DNA of 64,000 bases, taken from Marivirga arenosa. Lineage in GTDB: Bacteria > Bacteroidota > Bacteroidia > Cytophagales > Cyclobacteriaceae. A program made the position numbers and the translations under genes. Location of the stretch: positions 2,775,001-2,839,000 of the forward strand of contig NZ_CP129970.2 of NCBI RefSeq assembly GCF_030503895.2, in the 5' to 3' direction. Below are positions 26,953 through 35,245 of this stretch, piece by piece (the first letter of the stretch is position 1; every line of letters begins with the position of its first letter). The notes beneath the pieces were generated by a model. That model ran no database searches. It was not told the DNA's origin and worked only from the letters and a program-made list of their open reading frames with translations.

Positions 26953-27495
26953 TTATTTTTTTTCTTTTAATTTGATTAAACAGAAAACGGCATAATTAAT
27001 CATATCCTGATAATTTGCTTTTACAGGCTCAGATATCAAAGTTTTACCTTGATTATCTTCAATTTGTTTCACTCTATAAAGTTTCATTAAAATGATGTCT
27101 GTTATAGAACTGATTCTCATATCACGCCATGCTTCTCCATAATCATGATTTTTATCAAGTAATAATGCTAAGGTCTCGTCAGCCACTGCCTGATATTTGG
27201 GCATTAATTCATCTGCAGAAATTTCCAGGGGAGCTTTTTCATCTAAGGATTCTTGAATAATGGCTATTATAGAGTAGTTAATAATTCCGATAAATTCATT
27301 TTTTATATCCTCTTCAATTTTTTGAGTACCTTTTTCCTGAATTGATCTTATTCGCTGAGCTTTAATAAATAATTGGTCAGTTATGGAGGGTAATCTTAAA
27401 ATTCTCCATGCCGTACCGTAATCTTTTGTCTTCTTTTCAAAAACATCTTTACACAGCGCAATAACTTCCTTATATTCGCTCTCGGTTTGGGTCAT
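26953..27495 (-). CDS. DUF1599 protein with two tandem copies of the domain
   Basis: 180 residues from the ATG at 27495. Two copies are obvious: KDYGTAWRILRLPSITDQLFIKAQRIRSIQE in the first half and HDYGEAWRDMRISSITDIILMKLYRVKQIED in the second. Each has an acidic-tyrosine-glycine turn and an Ile-Thr-Asp helix start. No signal peptide. Function is unknown. It is divergent from folP and first in the unit with the DoxX-like and shikimate kinase genes, so a link to chorismate/folate metabolism is conceivable but unproven. Confidence 0.85.
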   Translation of the reverse strand: MTQTESEYKEVIALCKDVFEKKTKDYGTAWRILRLPSITDQLFIKAQRIRSIQEKGTQKIEEDIKNEFIGIINYSIIAIIQESLDEKAPLEISADELMPKYQAVADETLALLLDKNHDYGEAWRDMRISSITDIILMKLYRVKQIEDNQGKTLISEPVKANYQDMINYAVFCLIKLKEKK

Positions 27496-27534
27496 CAAAT
27501 AGCGTTTTAATTTAAAATTCTACTTTAAAAATAT

Positions 27535-28392
27535 TTGGAAGCGAAAGATAAAGCATTTTCTCATAAAAAAACACTTCTTGTAAAAGGGAACTTAATGGAT
27601 TTGTCAGATCCCAAAGTGATGGGGATTTTGAATACTACTCCCGATTCCTTTTATGATGGCGGAAAAAACTTAAAATTGGATCATGCGCTTCACACAGTAG
27701 AGAAAATGCTTGATGATGGTTTAGATATTTTGGATGTAGGTGGATATTCGACTAGACCAAACGCTAAAGACGTTGCTGTTGATGAGGAAAAGCAAAGAGT
27801 TTTACCTTTAATTGAATCCGTAAACAAGAGATTCCCTGATTTAGTTATTTCAATAGATACTTTTAGATCTGATGTAGCAAAAGAGGCTATTGAATCCGGG
27901 GCATCTATAATAAATGATGTTTCTGGAGGTAATTTAGATGATCAAATGTTTCAAAGGGTGGCAGATTTGAATGTCCCCTACATATTGATGCACATGAGAG
28001 GAACACCTGCCACAATGCAGAAACTGAATCAATATGATCACCTTATAAAAGATGTAACCTTTGAATTAAGTCAGAAGCTTAATAAACTTCGAAAGTTAGC
28101 AATAAATGATGTAATCATTGATCCTGGCTTTGGCTTTGCAAAAAGTCGAGAGCAGAATTATGAAATACTTGATAATTTAACCTATTTTGAAGTATTAGAT
28201 TGTCCTATTTTAGTTGGAGTATCTCGAAAGTCAATGATTTATAAAACTTTAGAGACTAATGCTGAGAATGCTTTAAACGGGACAACGGCTTTAAATATGG
28301 TTGCATTAATGAATGGAGCTAGTATATTAAGGGTTCATGATGTGAAAGAGGCGAAAGAAACGATAAAATTATATAATCAACTGAAAAATTGA
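27535..28392 (+). CDS. folP: Dihydropteroate synthase
   Basis: Joins p-aminobenzoate to dihydropterin pyrophosphate in folate synthesis. Motifs: ILNTTPDSF with N33, DVGGYSTRP loop, SIDTF, INDVSGG, DPGFGFAK, and GVSRKS for sulphonamide/pABA binding. The start is TTG at 27535, because the first ATG (27595) would remove a conserved strand (TLLVKGNLMDL) found in homologues. The stop overlaps the start of cdaA, so translation is coupled. Confidence 0.95.
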   Translation: MEAKDKAFSHKKTLLVKGNLMDLSDPKVMGILNTTPDSFYDGGKNLKLDHALHTVEKMLDDGLDILDVGGYSTRPNAKDVAVDEEKQRVLPLIESVNKRFPDLVISIDTFRSDVAKEAIESGASIINDVSGGNLDDQMFQRVADLNVPYILMHMRGTPATMQKLNQYDHLIKDVTFELSQKLNKLRKLAINDVIIDPGFGFAKSREQNYEILDNLTYFEVLDCPILVGVSRKSMIYKTLETNAENALNGTTALNMVALMNGASILRVHDVKEAKETIKLYNQLKN

Positions 28393-29243
28393 TATTTGGA
28401 TTTAACATAGGGTTTTTAGAAGTCAGTTTTGTCGATGTTTTGGATATCGCCTTAGTGAGTTTTCTTTTATTTCAGGTTTATAGCCTGATGAGAGGAAGTG
28501 TTGCGGTACGTATTTTTGTAGGCTTCCTATCACTATATTTAATCTATTTGGTTGTTCGTGCAGCAGAAATGGAACTGCTCTCTGCTATTTTAGGACAATT
28601 TATGGGGGTTGGGGTGATTGCAGCCATAATCCTTTTCCAGCAAGAAATTAGGAAATTCCTGTTACTCTTAGGGAAAACTACTTCTTTTAATTCCGAAAAC
28701 GGATTCTTATCTAATTTACCTTGGAAAAAACGTAAAAGAGGGGATGAATTTAATATTACACCTTTGATAGAAGCTTCTAAATCTCTTGGAGGTACTAATA
28801 CAGGTGCTTTGATTGTATTATCAAAAGGATCAGAATTGAAGTTTTATGCAGAATCAGGTGATTCAATTGATGCTATTGTCTCAAAAAGATTATTAATTTC
28901 AATTTTTAATAAAACCAGTCCTTTGCACGATGGGGCTGTAATAATACATAAAGGAAGAATAACTGCAGCAAGATGCGTTTTACCAGTGACAGAGAAAGAC
29001 GTTCCTGCTCAATTTGGATTAAGACATAAAGCTGCAATTGGAATGTCGGAAGCTACTGATACCATTATTTTGATTGTTTCAGAAGAAACCGGACAATTAT
29101 CAGTTGCCAGAAACGGTACAATATTCCATAATCTTTCCAACCAAGAAATACGATCTAAAATAAATGAGTACCTATCTGAAGACACTAAGGAAAAATCTAA
29201 AGATTCTAAAAATGAATCTTCACCTCAAGAGGTAGTTCAATAG
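28389..29243 (+). CDS. cdaA: Membrane diadenylate cyclase (CdaA/DacA type)
   Basis: Makes cyclic di-AMP from two ATP at the cytoplasmic membrane. Three N-terminal helices (about 14-33, 38-57, 65-84) precede the DAC catalytic domain with DGA (181-183, HDGAVIIHKGRI) and an RHK motif (212-214, LRHKAAIGMSE) where most family members have RHR. The start is a TTG overlapping the folP stop by four bases; the next ATG would delete the first helix. A charged tail of about 25 residues follows. No CdaR or GlmM gene is adjacent, unlike in Firmicutes. Confidence 0.93.
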   Translation: MIFGFNIGFLEVSFVDVLDIALVSFLLFQVYSLMRGSVAVRIFVGFLSLYLIYLVVRAAEMELLSAILGQFMGVGVIAAIILFQQEIRKFLLLLGKTTSFNSENGFLSNLPWKKRKRGDEFNITPLIEASKSLGGTNTGALIVLSKGSELKFYAESGDSIDAIVSKRLLISIFNKTSPLHDGAVIIHKGRITAARCVLPVTEKDVPAQFGLRHKAAIGMSEATDTIILIVSEETGQLSVARNGTIFHNLSNQEIRSKINEYLSEDTKEKSKDSKNESSPQEVVQ

Positions 29244-29398
29244 ATTTTATAAAATCATTGTAATTGATAATCAATTAGTTATATTTTATTTCAGATAAAA
29301 TTCAAAAAAGTTTTCAGACAGGGGTTACTTTTTTATTGCGAACAGTATATACCTATACAAACACAAATTTTATTCATACACCTGTTTAACACGAAAAG

Positions 29399-29430
29399 CC
29401 TTCTTTGAAAAAAGAAGGTTTTTCTTTTTT
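29399..29430 (+). terminator. Terminator upstream of the crotonase gene
   Basis: CCTTCTTT-GAAA-AAAGAAGG stem with a GAAA tetraloop followed by a long T-rich tract. It closes the folP-cdaA unit, although it stands about 155 bp after the cdaA stop. Confidence 0.88.
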
Positions 29431-29459
29431 ATACCCCACTGCTTTTTGATATTTACATT

Positions 29460-30233
29460 ATGGAATTTATCAAAGTAAATAATCAATATAGAAAGCATAT
29501 AGCGCTAATAAATCTTAATCGACCAAAAGAATTAAATGCATTAAATCTGCAATTGATGACAGAATTGAAAAATGCATTACAAACTTTAGATGAAGATGAC
29601 AGCGTTAGAGTAATCATACTAACTGGAAACGAAAAGGCCTTTGCGGCAGGAGCAGATATCAAGCAAATGGCAGGAAAAACTGCAATTGATATGCTCAATG
29701 TTGATCAATTCAGTACCTGGGATCAAATTAAAAAAACAAAGAAGCCTTTAATTGCGGCAGTGTCAGGTTTCGCATTAGGCGGTGGTTGTGAATTAGCCAT
29801 GACTTGCGACATGATAGTAGCATCTGAAACCGCTAAATTTGGTCAGCCAGAGATCAAAATCGGAGTAATGCCAGGAGCTGGAGGAACTCAAAGACTTACT
29901 CGTGCTATAGGAAAAGCTAAAGCAATGGAGTTAGTTTTAACAGGTAACTTTATTAGTGCTGAAGAAGCTATGAGTTATGGCTTGGTAAATAAAGTTGTTC
30001 CTACTGAGATGTATTTAGAAGCAGCTTCAGATTTAGCAGAACAAATAGCTCAGATGTCTCCAGTAGCCGCAAAATTAGCTAAAGAATCAGTAAATAGAGC
30101 CTTTGAAACGCATTTGGATGAAGGCTTACATTTCGAACGTAAAAACTTTTATTTAACATTTGCTTCTGAAGATCAAACGGAAGGTATGAATGCATTTGTT
30201 GAAAAAAGAAAGCCTGATTTTAAAGGGAAATAA
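29460..30233 (+). CDS. Enoyl-CoA hydratase (crotonase family)
   Basis: 257 residues, cytoplasmic. Oxyanion-hole motif AAGADIKQM (62-70), ALGGGCELAMTCDMI (105-119) with E111, and GQPEIKIGVMPGAGGTQRL with E131. The two glutamates at the spacing of 20 are those of active hydratases that add water to trans-2-enoyl-CoA in fatty acid beta-oxidation. It is followed after 8 bp by the aminotransferase gene, suggesting co-transcription, though a joint pathway is not obvious. Confidence 0.92.
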   Translation: MEFIKVNNQYRKHIALINLNRPKELNALNLQLMTELKNALQTLDEDDSVRVIILTGNEKAFAAGADIKQMAGKTAIDMLNVDQFSTWDQIKKTKKPLIAAVSGFALGGGCELAMTCDMIVASETAKFGQPEIKIGVMPGAGGTQRLTRAIGKAKAMELVLTGNFISAEEAMSYGLVNKVVPTEMYLEAASDLAEQIAQMSPVAAKLAKESVNRAFETHLDEGLHFERKNFYLTFASEDQTEGMNAFVEKRKPDFKGK

Positions 30234-30241
30234 TCCGAATA

Positions 30242-31294
30242 ATGAATTATAATTTTTATCCAGGACCTTCCAAAGTCTATCCTCAAATCGCAACATATTT
30301 TCAAGAGGCGATGGATTTGGGTATTTTGGAGAAAAATCATAGATCAGATTCATTCCATGAGCTTTTTGCTTCTACTAAAACCTTATTAAAATCAAAATTA
30401 AATATCCCATTAGATTATGAGATTGTAATGGTTTCCTCAGCAACGGAATGCTGGGAAATCATTGCACAATCTTTTGTTAAGAATGCCTCAATGCATCATT
30501 ATAATGGTGCTTTTGGGGAAAAGTGGTTTAATTATACATCTAAGATTCATCCTTCATCTGAAGGGCAGGAATTTAACATTTCCGAAGTTCCTGAATTTAA
30601 AAACCCAACACATTCTCCTGAATTAATTGCTTTAACGCATAACGAAACTTCCAATGGTTATGCAATTCCTGAAAGCTATCAAAAATACATACGGAATCTT
30701 TTTCCAGATAGCTTAATAGCTTATGATGCAACGTCTTCTATGGCTGGCTATGACTTAAACTGGGATTTAGGAGATATTTGGTATGCTTCAGTTCAAAAAT
30801 GTTTTGGCTTGCCCTCGGGAATGGCCATTATGGTTGTAAGCCCAAAAGCAATAGGGGTAGCAAAAGAAATTGGTGATAATAAATTTTATAATTCATTTAA
30901 TTTCGTTTTAAAAAATGCCCGCAAGAATGAAACGCATTACACTCCTAACATTAGTAACATCTTTCTTTTAAATAGATTGATGCAAAATGTTGAAAATATC
31001 AGAGCGATTTATAAGAACTTGATTGAGCGTAAAGAAGTATTTTTCAATCAATTAAATGACATAGATTATTTAACTCCCATTATAACAAATCCTGAATTTC
31101 AATCTGATACTGTTTTTTGCCTGTCTACGGATGAAAGTAAACTAAAAAGTATAAAGCAAGTTGCTGATAAAAAGGGTTTTATCTTAGGGAATGGTTATGG
31201 GGAATTAAAAGATACAACCCTTAGAATTGCAAATTTCCCAGCTATTCCAAACCAACATTATATTGAATTAATTAATTTCTTTCAGCAAGTATAA
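30242..31294 (+). CDS. SerC-like class V aminotransferase
   Basis: 350 residues, PLP-dependent. Opening NFYPGPSKVYPQI resembles the NFSAGP start of phosphoserine aminotransferase; PLP lysine is K186 in SVQKCFGLPSG; the YDATSSMAGYDL strand contains the PLP-binding aspartate. It differs enough from classic SerC (no IPKNHRMIT-like region, different active-site neighbours) that the substrate is uncertain; phosphoserine, or another small amino/oxo acid as in alanine-glyoxylate aminotransferases, are possible. The serA gene is not in the window. Confidence 0.78.
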   Translation: MNYNFYPGPSKVYPQIATYFQEAMDLGILEKNHRSDSFHELFASTKTLLKSKLNIPLDYEIVMVSSATECWEIIAQSFVKNASMHHYNGAFGEKWFNYTSKIHPSSEGQEFNISEVPEFKNPTHSPELIALTHNETSNGYAIPESYQKYIRNLFPDSLIAYDATSSMAGYDLNWDLGDIWYASVQKCFGLPSGMAIMVVSPKAIGVAKEIGDNKFYNSFNFVLKNARKNETHYTPNISNIFLLNRLMQNVENIRAIYKNLIERKEVFFNQLNDIDYLTPIITNPEFQSDTVFCLSTDESKLKSIKQVADKKGFILGNGYGELKDTTLRIANFPAIPNQHYIELINFFQQV

Positions 31295-31323
31295 ATTTTT
31301 AGTAAGAAGCTAATTATTTATTG

Positions 31324-31331
31324 TACTTTTG
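31324..31331 (+). promoter_or_regulatory. -7 promoter element of the marC-rnhA unit
   Basis: TACTTTTG fits TAnnTTTG and lies 16 bp before the marC ATG. It argues against an upstream TTG start at 31321, which would lie before the transcription start. No clear -33 box. Confidence 0.5.
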
Positions 31332-31347
31332 CGCAAAATTTTTAGAC

Positions 31348-31911
31348 ATGCTGAATTTTAAAGAAATTATTTCAGTATCACTTATCCTATTTTCGGTAAT
31401 TGATATTTTGGGTTCTGTGCCAATTGTTATGGATCTAAGGAAAAAATTAGGTCACATACAGTCGGGTAAAGCTACAATTGTGGCTGGTATTATAATGATT
31501 GTATTTCTTTTTTTAGGGGAATCTATTCTTAAATTATTTGGATTAGATGTAGCGTCTTTCGCCATTGCTGGTGCGATTGTAATGTTTTTGATTGGTATGG
31601 AAATGGTGCTTGGTATAGTGCTATTTAAGCATGAAGACAGCTCTGCTTCAAGTGCCTCTATTATGCCAATAGCTTTTCCCCTTATAGCAGGAGCAGGTAC
31701 GATGACTACATTAATATCTTTAAAGGCAGAATATCAAACTTTAAATATCATTATTGGAGTAGTCATTAATTTACTTTTAGTTTTTGTAGTTTTGAAAACT
31801 TGTGGATGGTTGGAAAGAAAAATTGGTCAAGCAGGCTTCAGTATTTTAAGAAAGGTGTTTGGTATAATCTTATTAGCTATTTCAATAAAACTATTTAAAA
31901 ACTTCTTTTAA
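31348..31911 (+). CDS. MarC family integral membrane protein
   Basis: 187 residues with six hydrophobic segments, matching the MarC/UPF0056 family. Typical features are the opening FKEIISVSLILFSVIDILGSVPIV, a second-half PIAFPLIAGAGTMTTLISLKA and the closing helix. Despite the name, the family has no proven transport or resistance role. The ATG at 31348 is used. The stop and the rnhA ATG overlap by one base (TAATG), so they are translationally coupled. Confidence 0.9.
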   Translation: MLNFKEIISVSLILFSVIDILGSVPIVMDLRKKLGHIQSGKATIVAGIIMIVFLFLGESILKLFGLDVASFAIAGAIVMFLIGMEMVLGIVLFKHEDSSASSASIMPIAFPLIAGAGTMTTLISLKAEYQTLNIIIGVVINLLLVFVVLKTCGWLERKIGQAGFSILRKVFGIILLAISIKLFKNFF

Positions 31912-32363
31912 TGATTGTAATACATACAGATGGTTCTGCTTTAGGAAATCCTGGCCCTGGTGGCTATGGTATTGTGCTTCGTTTTGGAGACAAAGTAAAA
32001 GAGCTATCTGCTGGTTTTAGAAATACTACTAATAATAGAATGGAATTATTAGCTATTATTGTAGCTATTAAAAGTTTAAAAACTAAAAAATATCCTGTTC
32101 ATATTTATAGTGATTCCAAATACGTTGTGGATTCCATTACAAAAGGATGGCTGTCTAACTGGGTTAAGAAAGGCTTCAAAGGAAAGAAAAATGTGGACCT
32201 ATGGAAGCAATATCTTGAAGTAAGCCAAGGCTATGATTTGAAGTTTCACTGGGTGAAAGGACATGCTGGAAATCCTGATAACGAAAGGTGCGATCAACTA
32301 GCAGTGTTTAAAGCTGAAAATGGCCCACATGCTATTGATGAAGGATTTGAAAAAAATATATAA
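31911..32363 (+). CDS. rnhA: Ribonuclease HI
   Basis: Degrades RNA in RNA-DNA hybrids. The catalytic carboxylates D7, E45, D68 and D128 are present with H118 of the flexible loop; HTDGSALGNPGPGGYG and HWVKGHAGNPDNERCDQLA are diagnostic. At 150 residues it is standard and includes the basic handle region (WVKKGFKGKKNVDLW). Coupled to marC by a one-base overlap. Confidence 0.97.
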   Translation: MIVIHTDGSALGNPGPGGYGIVLRFGDKVKELSAGFRNTTNNRMELLAIIVAIKSLKTKKYPVHIYSDSKYVVDSITKGWLSNWVKKGFKGKKNVDLWKQYLEVSQGYDLKFHWVKGHAGNPDNERCDQLAVFKAENGPHAIDEGFEKNI

Positions 32364-32387
32364 GCTTAATTTGATATAAGCTTTTTG
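32362..32387 (+). terminator. Possible weak terminator after rnhA
   Basis: AAGCTT / AAGCTT stem with a 10-base loop, overlapping the rnhA stop and followed by TTTT. Short stem, so read-through into the next gene is likely. Confidence 0.45.
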
Positions 32388-32400
32388 ATTTCAAGGTGAT

Positions 32401-32880
32401 ATGAATAAAATAGGTTTTTTAATAATCAGTATCTTTATTTTAAGCGTTTCTATTTCTAAAGCTCAAAATTATAAAACAGCTGTAGGAGTAAGAGGTGGAT
32501 TTCCTACCGGTTTAAATGCTAAGTATTTTTTTACTAAAAAGGATGCTGTAGAAGCAATAGTTTCAGCCTATAGAGGAGGTTTTGAAATTACTGCTTTGTA
32601 TGAAAAACAATCAAATGCTTTTGATATACCATATTTAGAATGGTATTATGGAGGTGGTTTTCATGCAGGTTTTTTTAATGCTGATATTGCACGTCCAGGC
32701 TATTATTTCGAAGGCAGAGGAAGAGGATTTACAATAGGCTTAGATGGAGTTATTGGATTGGAATATGTATTCACTAATATTCCTTGGGTGTTGGGGATAG
32801 ACTTAAAACCAACCTATGATTTTACTCCTAATCCTGGTATTTGGTTTGGAGGCGGAATTTCATTTAGATTTTACTTCTAA
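32401..32880 (+). CDS. Small exported outer-membrane-like protein
   Basis: 159 residues with a signal peptide (MNKIGFLIISIFILSVSISKAQ). The mature part has alternating strands rich in Gly and aromatic residues (YKTAVGVRGGFPTGLNAKYFF, FTIGLDGVIGLEYVF, WFGGGISFRFYF) and ends with phenylalanine, the usual outer-membrane barrel signal. Probably a six- to eight-stranded barrel. No specific family recognised. It lies between rnhA and trmN6 with short spacers. Confidence 0.72.
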   Translation: MNKIGFLIISIFILSVSISKAQNYKTAVGVRGGFPTGLNAKYFFTKKDAVEAIVSAYRGGFEITALYEKQSNAFDIPYLEWYYGGGFHAGFFNADIARPGYYFEGRGRGFTIGLDGVIGLEYVFTNIPWVLGIDLKPTYDFTPNPGIWFGGGISFRFYF

Positions 32881-32894
32881 TTTAACTTACAGTT

Positions 32895-33608
32895 GTGTCT
32901 GAATTTATATTCAAAAAGTTTTCTGTGAAGCAAAAAGACAATGCAGCAAAAATAACCACAGACGCAACCGTTTTTGCAACACAATTAGAAATTCCTGATA
33001 AGGTAAATCGTGTATTAGAAATCGGAACTGGTACTGGTGTATTATCATTAATACTCGCTCAGAGATTTGAAAATATACATATTGATGCAATTGATATTAA
33101 TGAAAAAGCTTCCAATGAGGCTAGCTATAATTTTGATAATTCAGTTTGGCATGAAAGGCTAAATGCTATAAATGTAGACTTTAGGCAATATAATATTGGT
33201 TCAAAATATGACTTAATATTTACTAATCCTCCTTTTTTCAATAACCATCTACAGTCCAAGTTAAATCAAGCTAAAAATACAGCATATCATACTGACCAAT
33301 TATCTTTTCAGGATTTAGCAAAAGGAATAGAATTGAATATAGCTGATGGGGGAGAGCTTCATATTATGCTTCCGGAATTTGAAATGAAGCTCTTTGAAAT
33401 GGAAATCAATAAATTAGGATTTAACTGTTTTAAAAGTATTTGCTTAATGCATAAGCCTAATTCGAAGACAATTAGGTTATTTAAATCTTTTAAAAGAGAA
33501 GAGATTAGTACAAAAATCCAAAATGGGAAGATATATATAAGGGATGAAAATAATAATTTCCACCCCTTTTATATATCACTAATGAAAGATTTCTTAACTA
33601 TATTTTAG
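32895..33608 (+). CDS. trmN6: tRNA1(Val) A37 N6-methyltransferase-like protein
   Basis: 237 residues, SAM-dependent methyltransferase. SAM motif LEIGTGTGVLSL (41-52), acidic DAIDIN (64-69) and the N6-adenine motif NPPFF (111-115) are present, and the opening FKKFSVKQKDNAAKITTDA matches YfiC/TrmN6. The start is GTG at 32895. Its stop overlaps the stop of the convergent saccharopine-dehydrogenase-like gene by four bases. RNA target follows from family similarity only. Confidence 0.88.
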   Translation: MSEFIFKKFSVKQKDNAAKITTDATVFATQLEIPDKVNRVLEIGTGTGVLSLILAQRFENIHIDAIDINEKASNEASYNFDNSVWHERLNAINVDFRQYNIGSKYDLIFTNPPFFNNHLQSKLNQAKNTAYHTDQLSFQDLAKGIELNIADGGELHIMLPEFEMKLFEMEINKLGFNCFKSICLMHKPNSKTIRLFKSFKREEISTKIQNGKIYIRDENNNFHPFYISLMKDFLTIF

Positions 33609-34945
33609 TCTTCAATCTCAATTATATTTTCATTGAATTGTACACCCATTGTATTCAATTCTTTTAAAATGGGTTCGTAAATTTCTTTCTTTGTTGGGAT
33701 TTGAACACCTCTTAGATTGATGTTATGATTAAGAATGTTTTTGATAGCAATTCCCATTGGCCAACCAACAGTTTTCGACATAGCGGTTTCTAACTGATCA
33801 TCTCCTTTTGAAACTATTGATGAGTCCAGTCTATATTTCTTGCCATCAAGTTCGTATTCAAACTGATGCTGCATAACAATCATGTCTTTGTCCTCAGGCT
33901 CTAAACTCATCTTTGCTTCCATAATAGCTTGCATCACTTGTGCAGGACTTCCTTCCATAATGGGTACTTTCTTGTCTTCGAAAATGCCTAACCACTTAAG
34001 TTTTTTAAAGGTTTCAGAGTTCATTTCTAAACCTAAATAATCACATAGTTTTTCTTCTATAGGCTTAACTTTATCATAGGGTAAGAAAGCATTAAAGAAA
34101 TCACGAATTGTCATCTCATCAAGGGCCTCCATTTTGTAAGTGTCATCTGTTACCCCTAATTGCACAAATACATCCCAAGCATCGCAGAATCCTGCTTTTC
34201 TGAATGTCCCTCTAATAAGAGTAGGGATTTCTTCAATACCATAGACTTTTCTATATTTAAGTGAGTTTCTATTCGGATAGCCTTCAAAATCTCCTAATCC
34301 ATTTACTTCAATCTTTTCATATCGGCTAAATAATTTATGGTAGGGTATGTATTTGTATTTCCCATTTCTTATAAACTGCGCTGTTCCCTGTCCTGCTAAT
34401 ACCACATTTCGAGGATTCCATGAGAATTTATAGTGCCATGGATTATTATCGCTTTCTGGCGCTACTAATCCTCCTGTATAGGATTTAAAAGAAGTTAATT
34501 TCGCGCCTTGCTCATGAATTTTGTCCATTGCTTCCATTGCAGTCATATGATCGATACCCGGATCTAAACCACATTCCATCAGAATGAGAATGTTTTTACT
34601 TTTTGCAATGTCAGATAAATCTTCAATATCCTGACTATTATAAGAAGCTGTTACCATATGTTTTCCAGAATCAACACAAGCAGTAGCTACTTTTGGGTGA
34701 AATCTTGCAGGCAACATAGAAATAACTAAATCAGCTTTAGCGATTTCATCCTGAGTTTGTATTTCATTTAATATATCGAATTGGATAAAAGAGGTATTCG
34801 GATGATTTCCGGCTTTTTCCTCAGCTAGTTTGATATCAAAATCTCCTATTTTAATATGCCAATTTTCTTTTTCAGCATTAGATTTTAAATAATTGATAAG
34901 TGAAGTTGCAGAGCGACCCGCCCCTAAAAGTAAGATGTTTTGCAT
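33605..34945 (-). CDS. Saccharopine dehydrogenase family protein
   Basis: 446 residues counted from the ATG at 34945. Rossmann motif LLLGAGRSATSLINYL at the N-terminus, AKADLVISMLPARFHPKVATACVDSGKHMVTASY and ECGLDPGIDHMTAM are typical of the Lys9/LYSN-like saccharopine dehydrogenase (C-C domain) family. It could act in lysine breakdown or a related reductive step; no partner enzyme is adjacent. A GTG at 34963 would add six residues but falls at the predicted transcription start, so the ATG is preferred. Confidence 0.87.
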   Translation of the reverse strand: MQNILLLGAGRSATSLINYLKSNAEKENWHIKIGDFDIKLAEEKAGNHPNTSFIQFDILNEIQTQDEIAKADLVISMLPARFHPKVATACVDSGKHMVTASYNSQDIEDLSDIAKSKNILILMECGLDPGIDHMTAMEAMDKIHEQGAKLTSFKSYTGGLVAPESDNNPWHYKFSWNPRNVVLAGQGTAQFIRNGKYKYIPYHKLFSRYEKIEVNGLGDFEGYPNRNSLKYRKVYGIEEIPTLIRGTFRKAGFCDAWDVFVQLGVTDDTYKMEALDEMTIRDFFNAFLPYDKVKPIEEKLCDYLGLEMNSETFKKLKWLGIFEDKKVPIMEGSPAQVMQAIMEAKMSLEPEDKDMIVMQHQFEYELDGKKYRLDSSIVSKGDDQLETAMSKTVGWPMGIAIKNILNHNINLRGVQIPTKKEIYEPILKELNTMGVQFNENIIEIED

Positions 34946-34968
34946 AGTTTTTTTAGTTTCCACAACGA

Positions 34969-34976
34969 CAAAGTTA
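34969..34976 (-). promoter_or_regulatory. -7 promoter element of the saccharopine-dehydrogenase-like gene
   Basis: Minus-strand TAACTTTG, matching TAnnTTTG, 23 bp before the ATG. The -33 region is poor. Confidence 0.45.
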
Positions 34977-35025
34977 TTAATATGAAAAGCACAAAAAACT
35001 CAGATGAGTAAAAAATATTGAAATA

Positions 35026-35041
35026 TGTTATTTCCATAACA
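35026..35041. promoter_or_regulatory. Candidate CRP/FNR-like operator dyad
   Basis: TGTTA-N6-TAACA (TGTTATTTCCATAACA), a perfect dyad with the half-site spacing of CRP/FNR-family sites. It lies in the divergent region between the saccharopine-dehydrogenase-like gene and cheR. Single occurrence, so this is only a candidate. Confidence 0.35.
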
Positions 35042-35245
35042 ATTTGTAAGAACAATGCTTAATTATTGCAGATATAATTAATTAATCTTAATATTAAATG
35101 ACATTTTATTATTTTTAAGCTAATCGAAGTATTGACTAGATTTTCAAAGAAATTAATATAAAATCATACATCTAGCATATTTTTTAAGATGATTTTTATT
35201 AATTGGGATGAGATATAGTTTTAAAGTAGAATTGATGTAATTCAA

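Noticed and set aside
27595-27597. ATG at 27595 as folP start
   Set aside because: It would drop a conserved beta strand (TLLVKGNL) that homologues have; TTG at 27535 retains it.
34946-34963. GTG start for the saccharopine-dehydrogenase-like gene
   Set aside because: The GTG coincides with the transcription start predicted from the -7 box, and the ATG at 34945 gives the usual N-terminus of the Rossmann domain.
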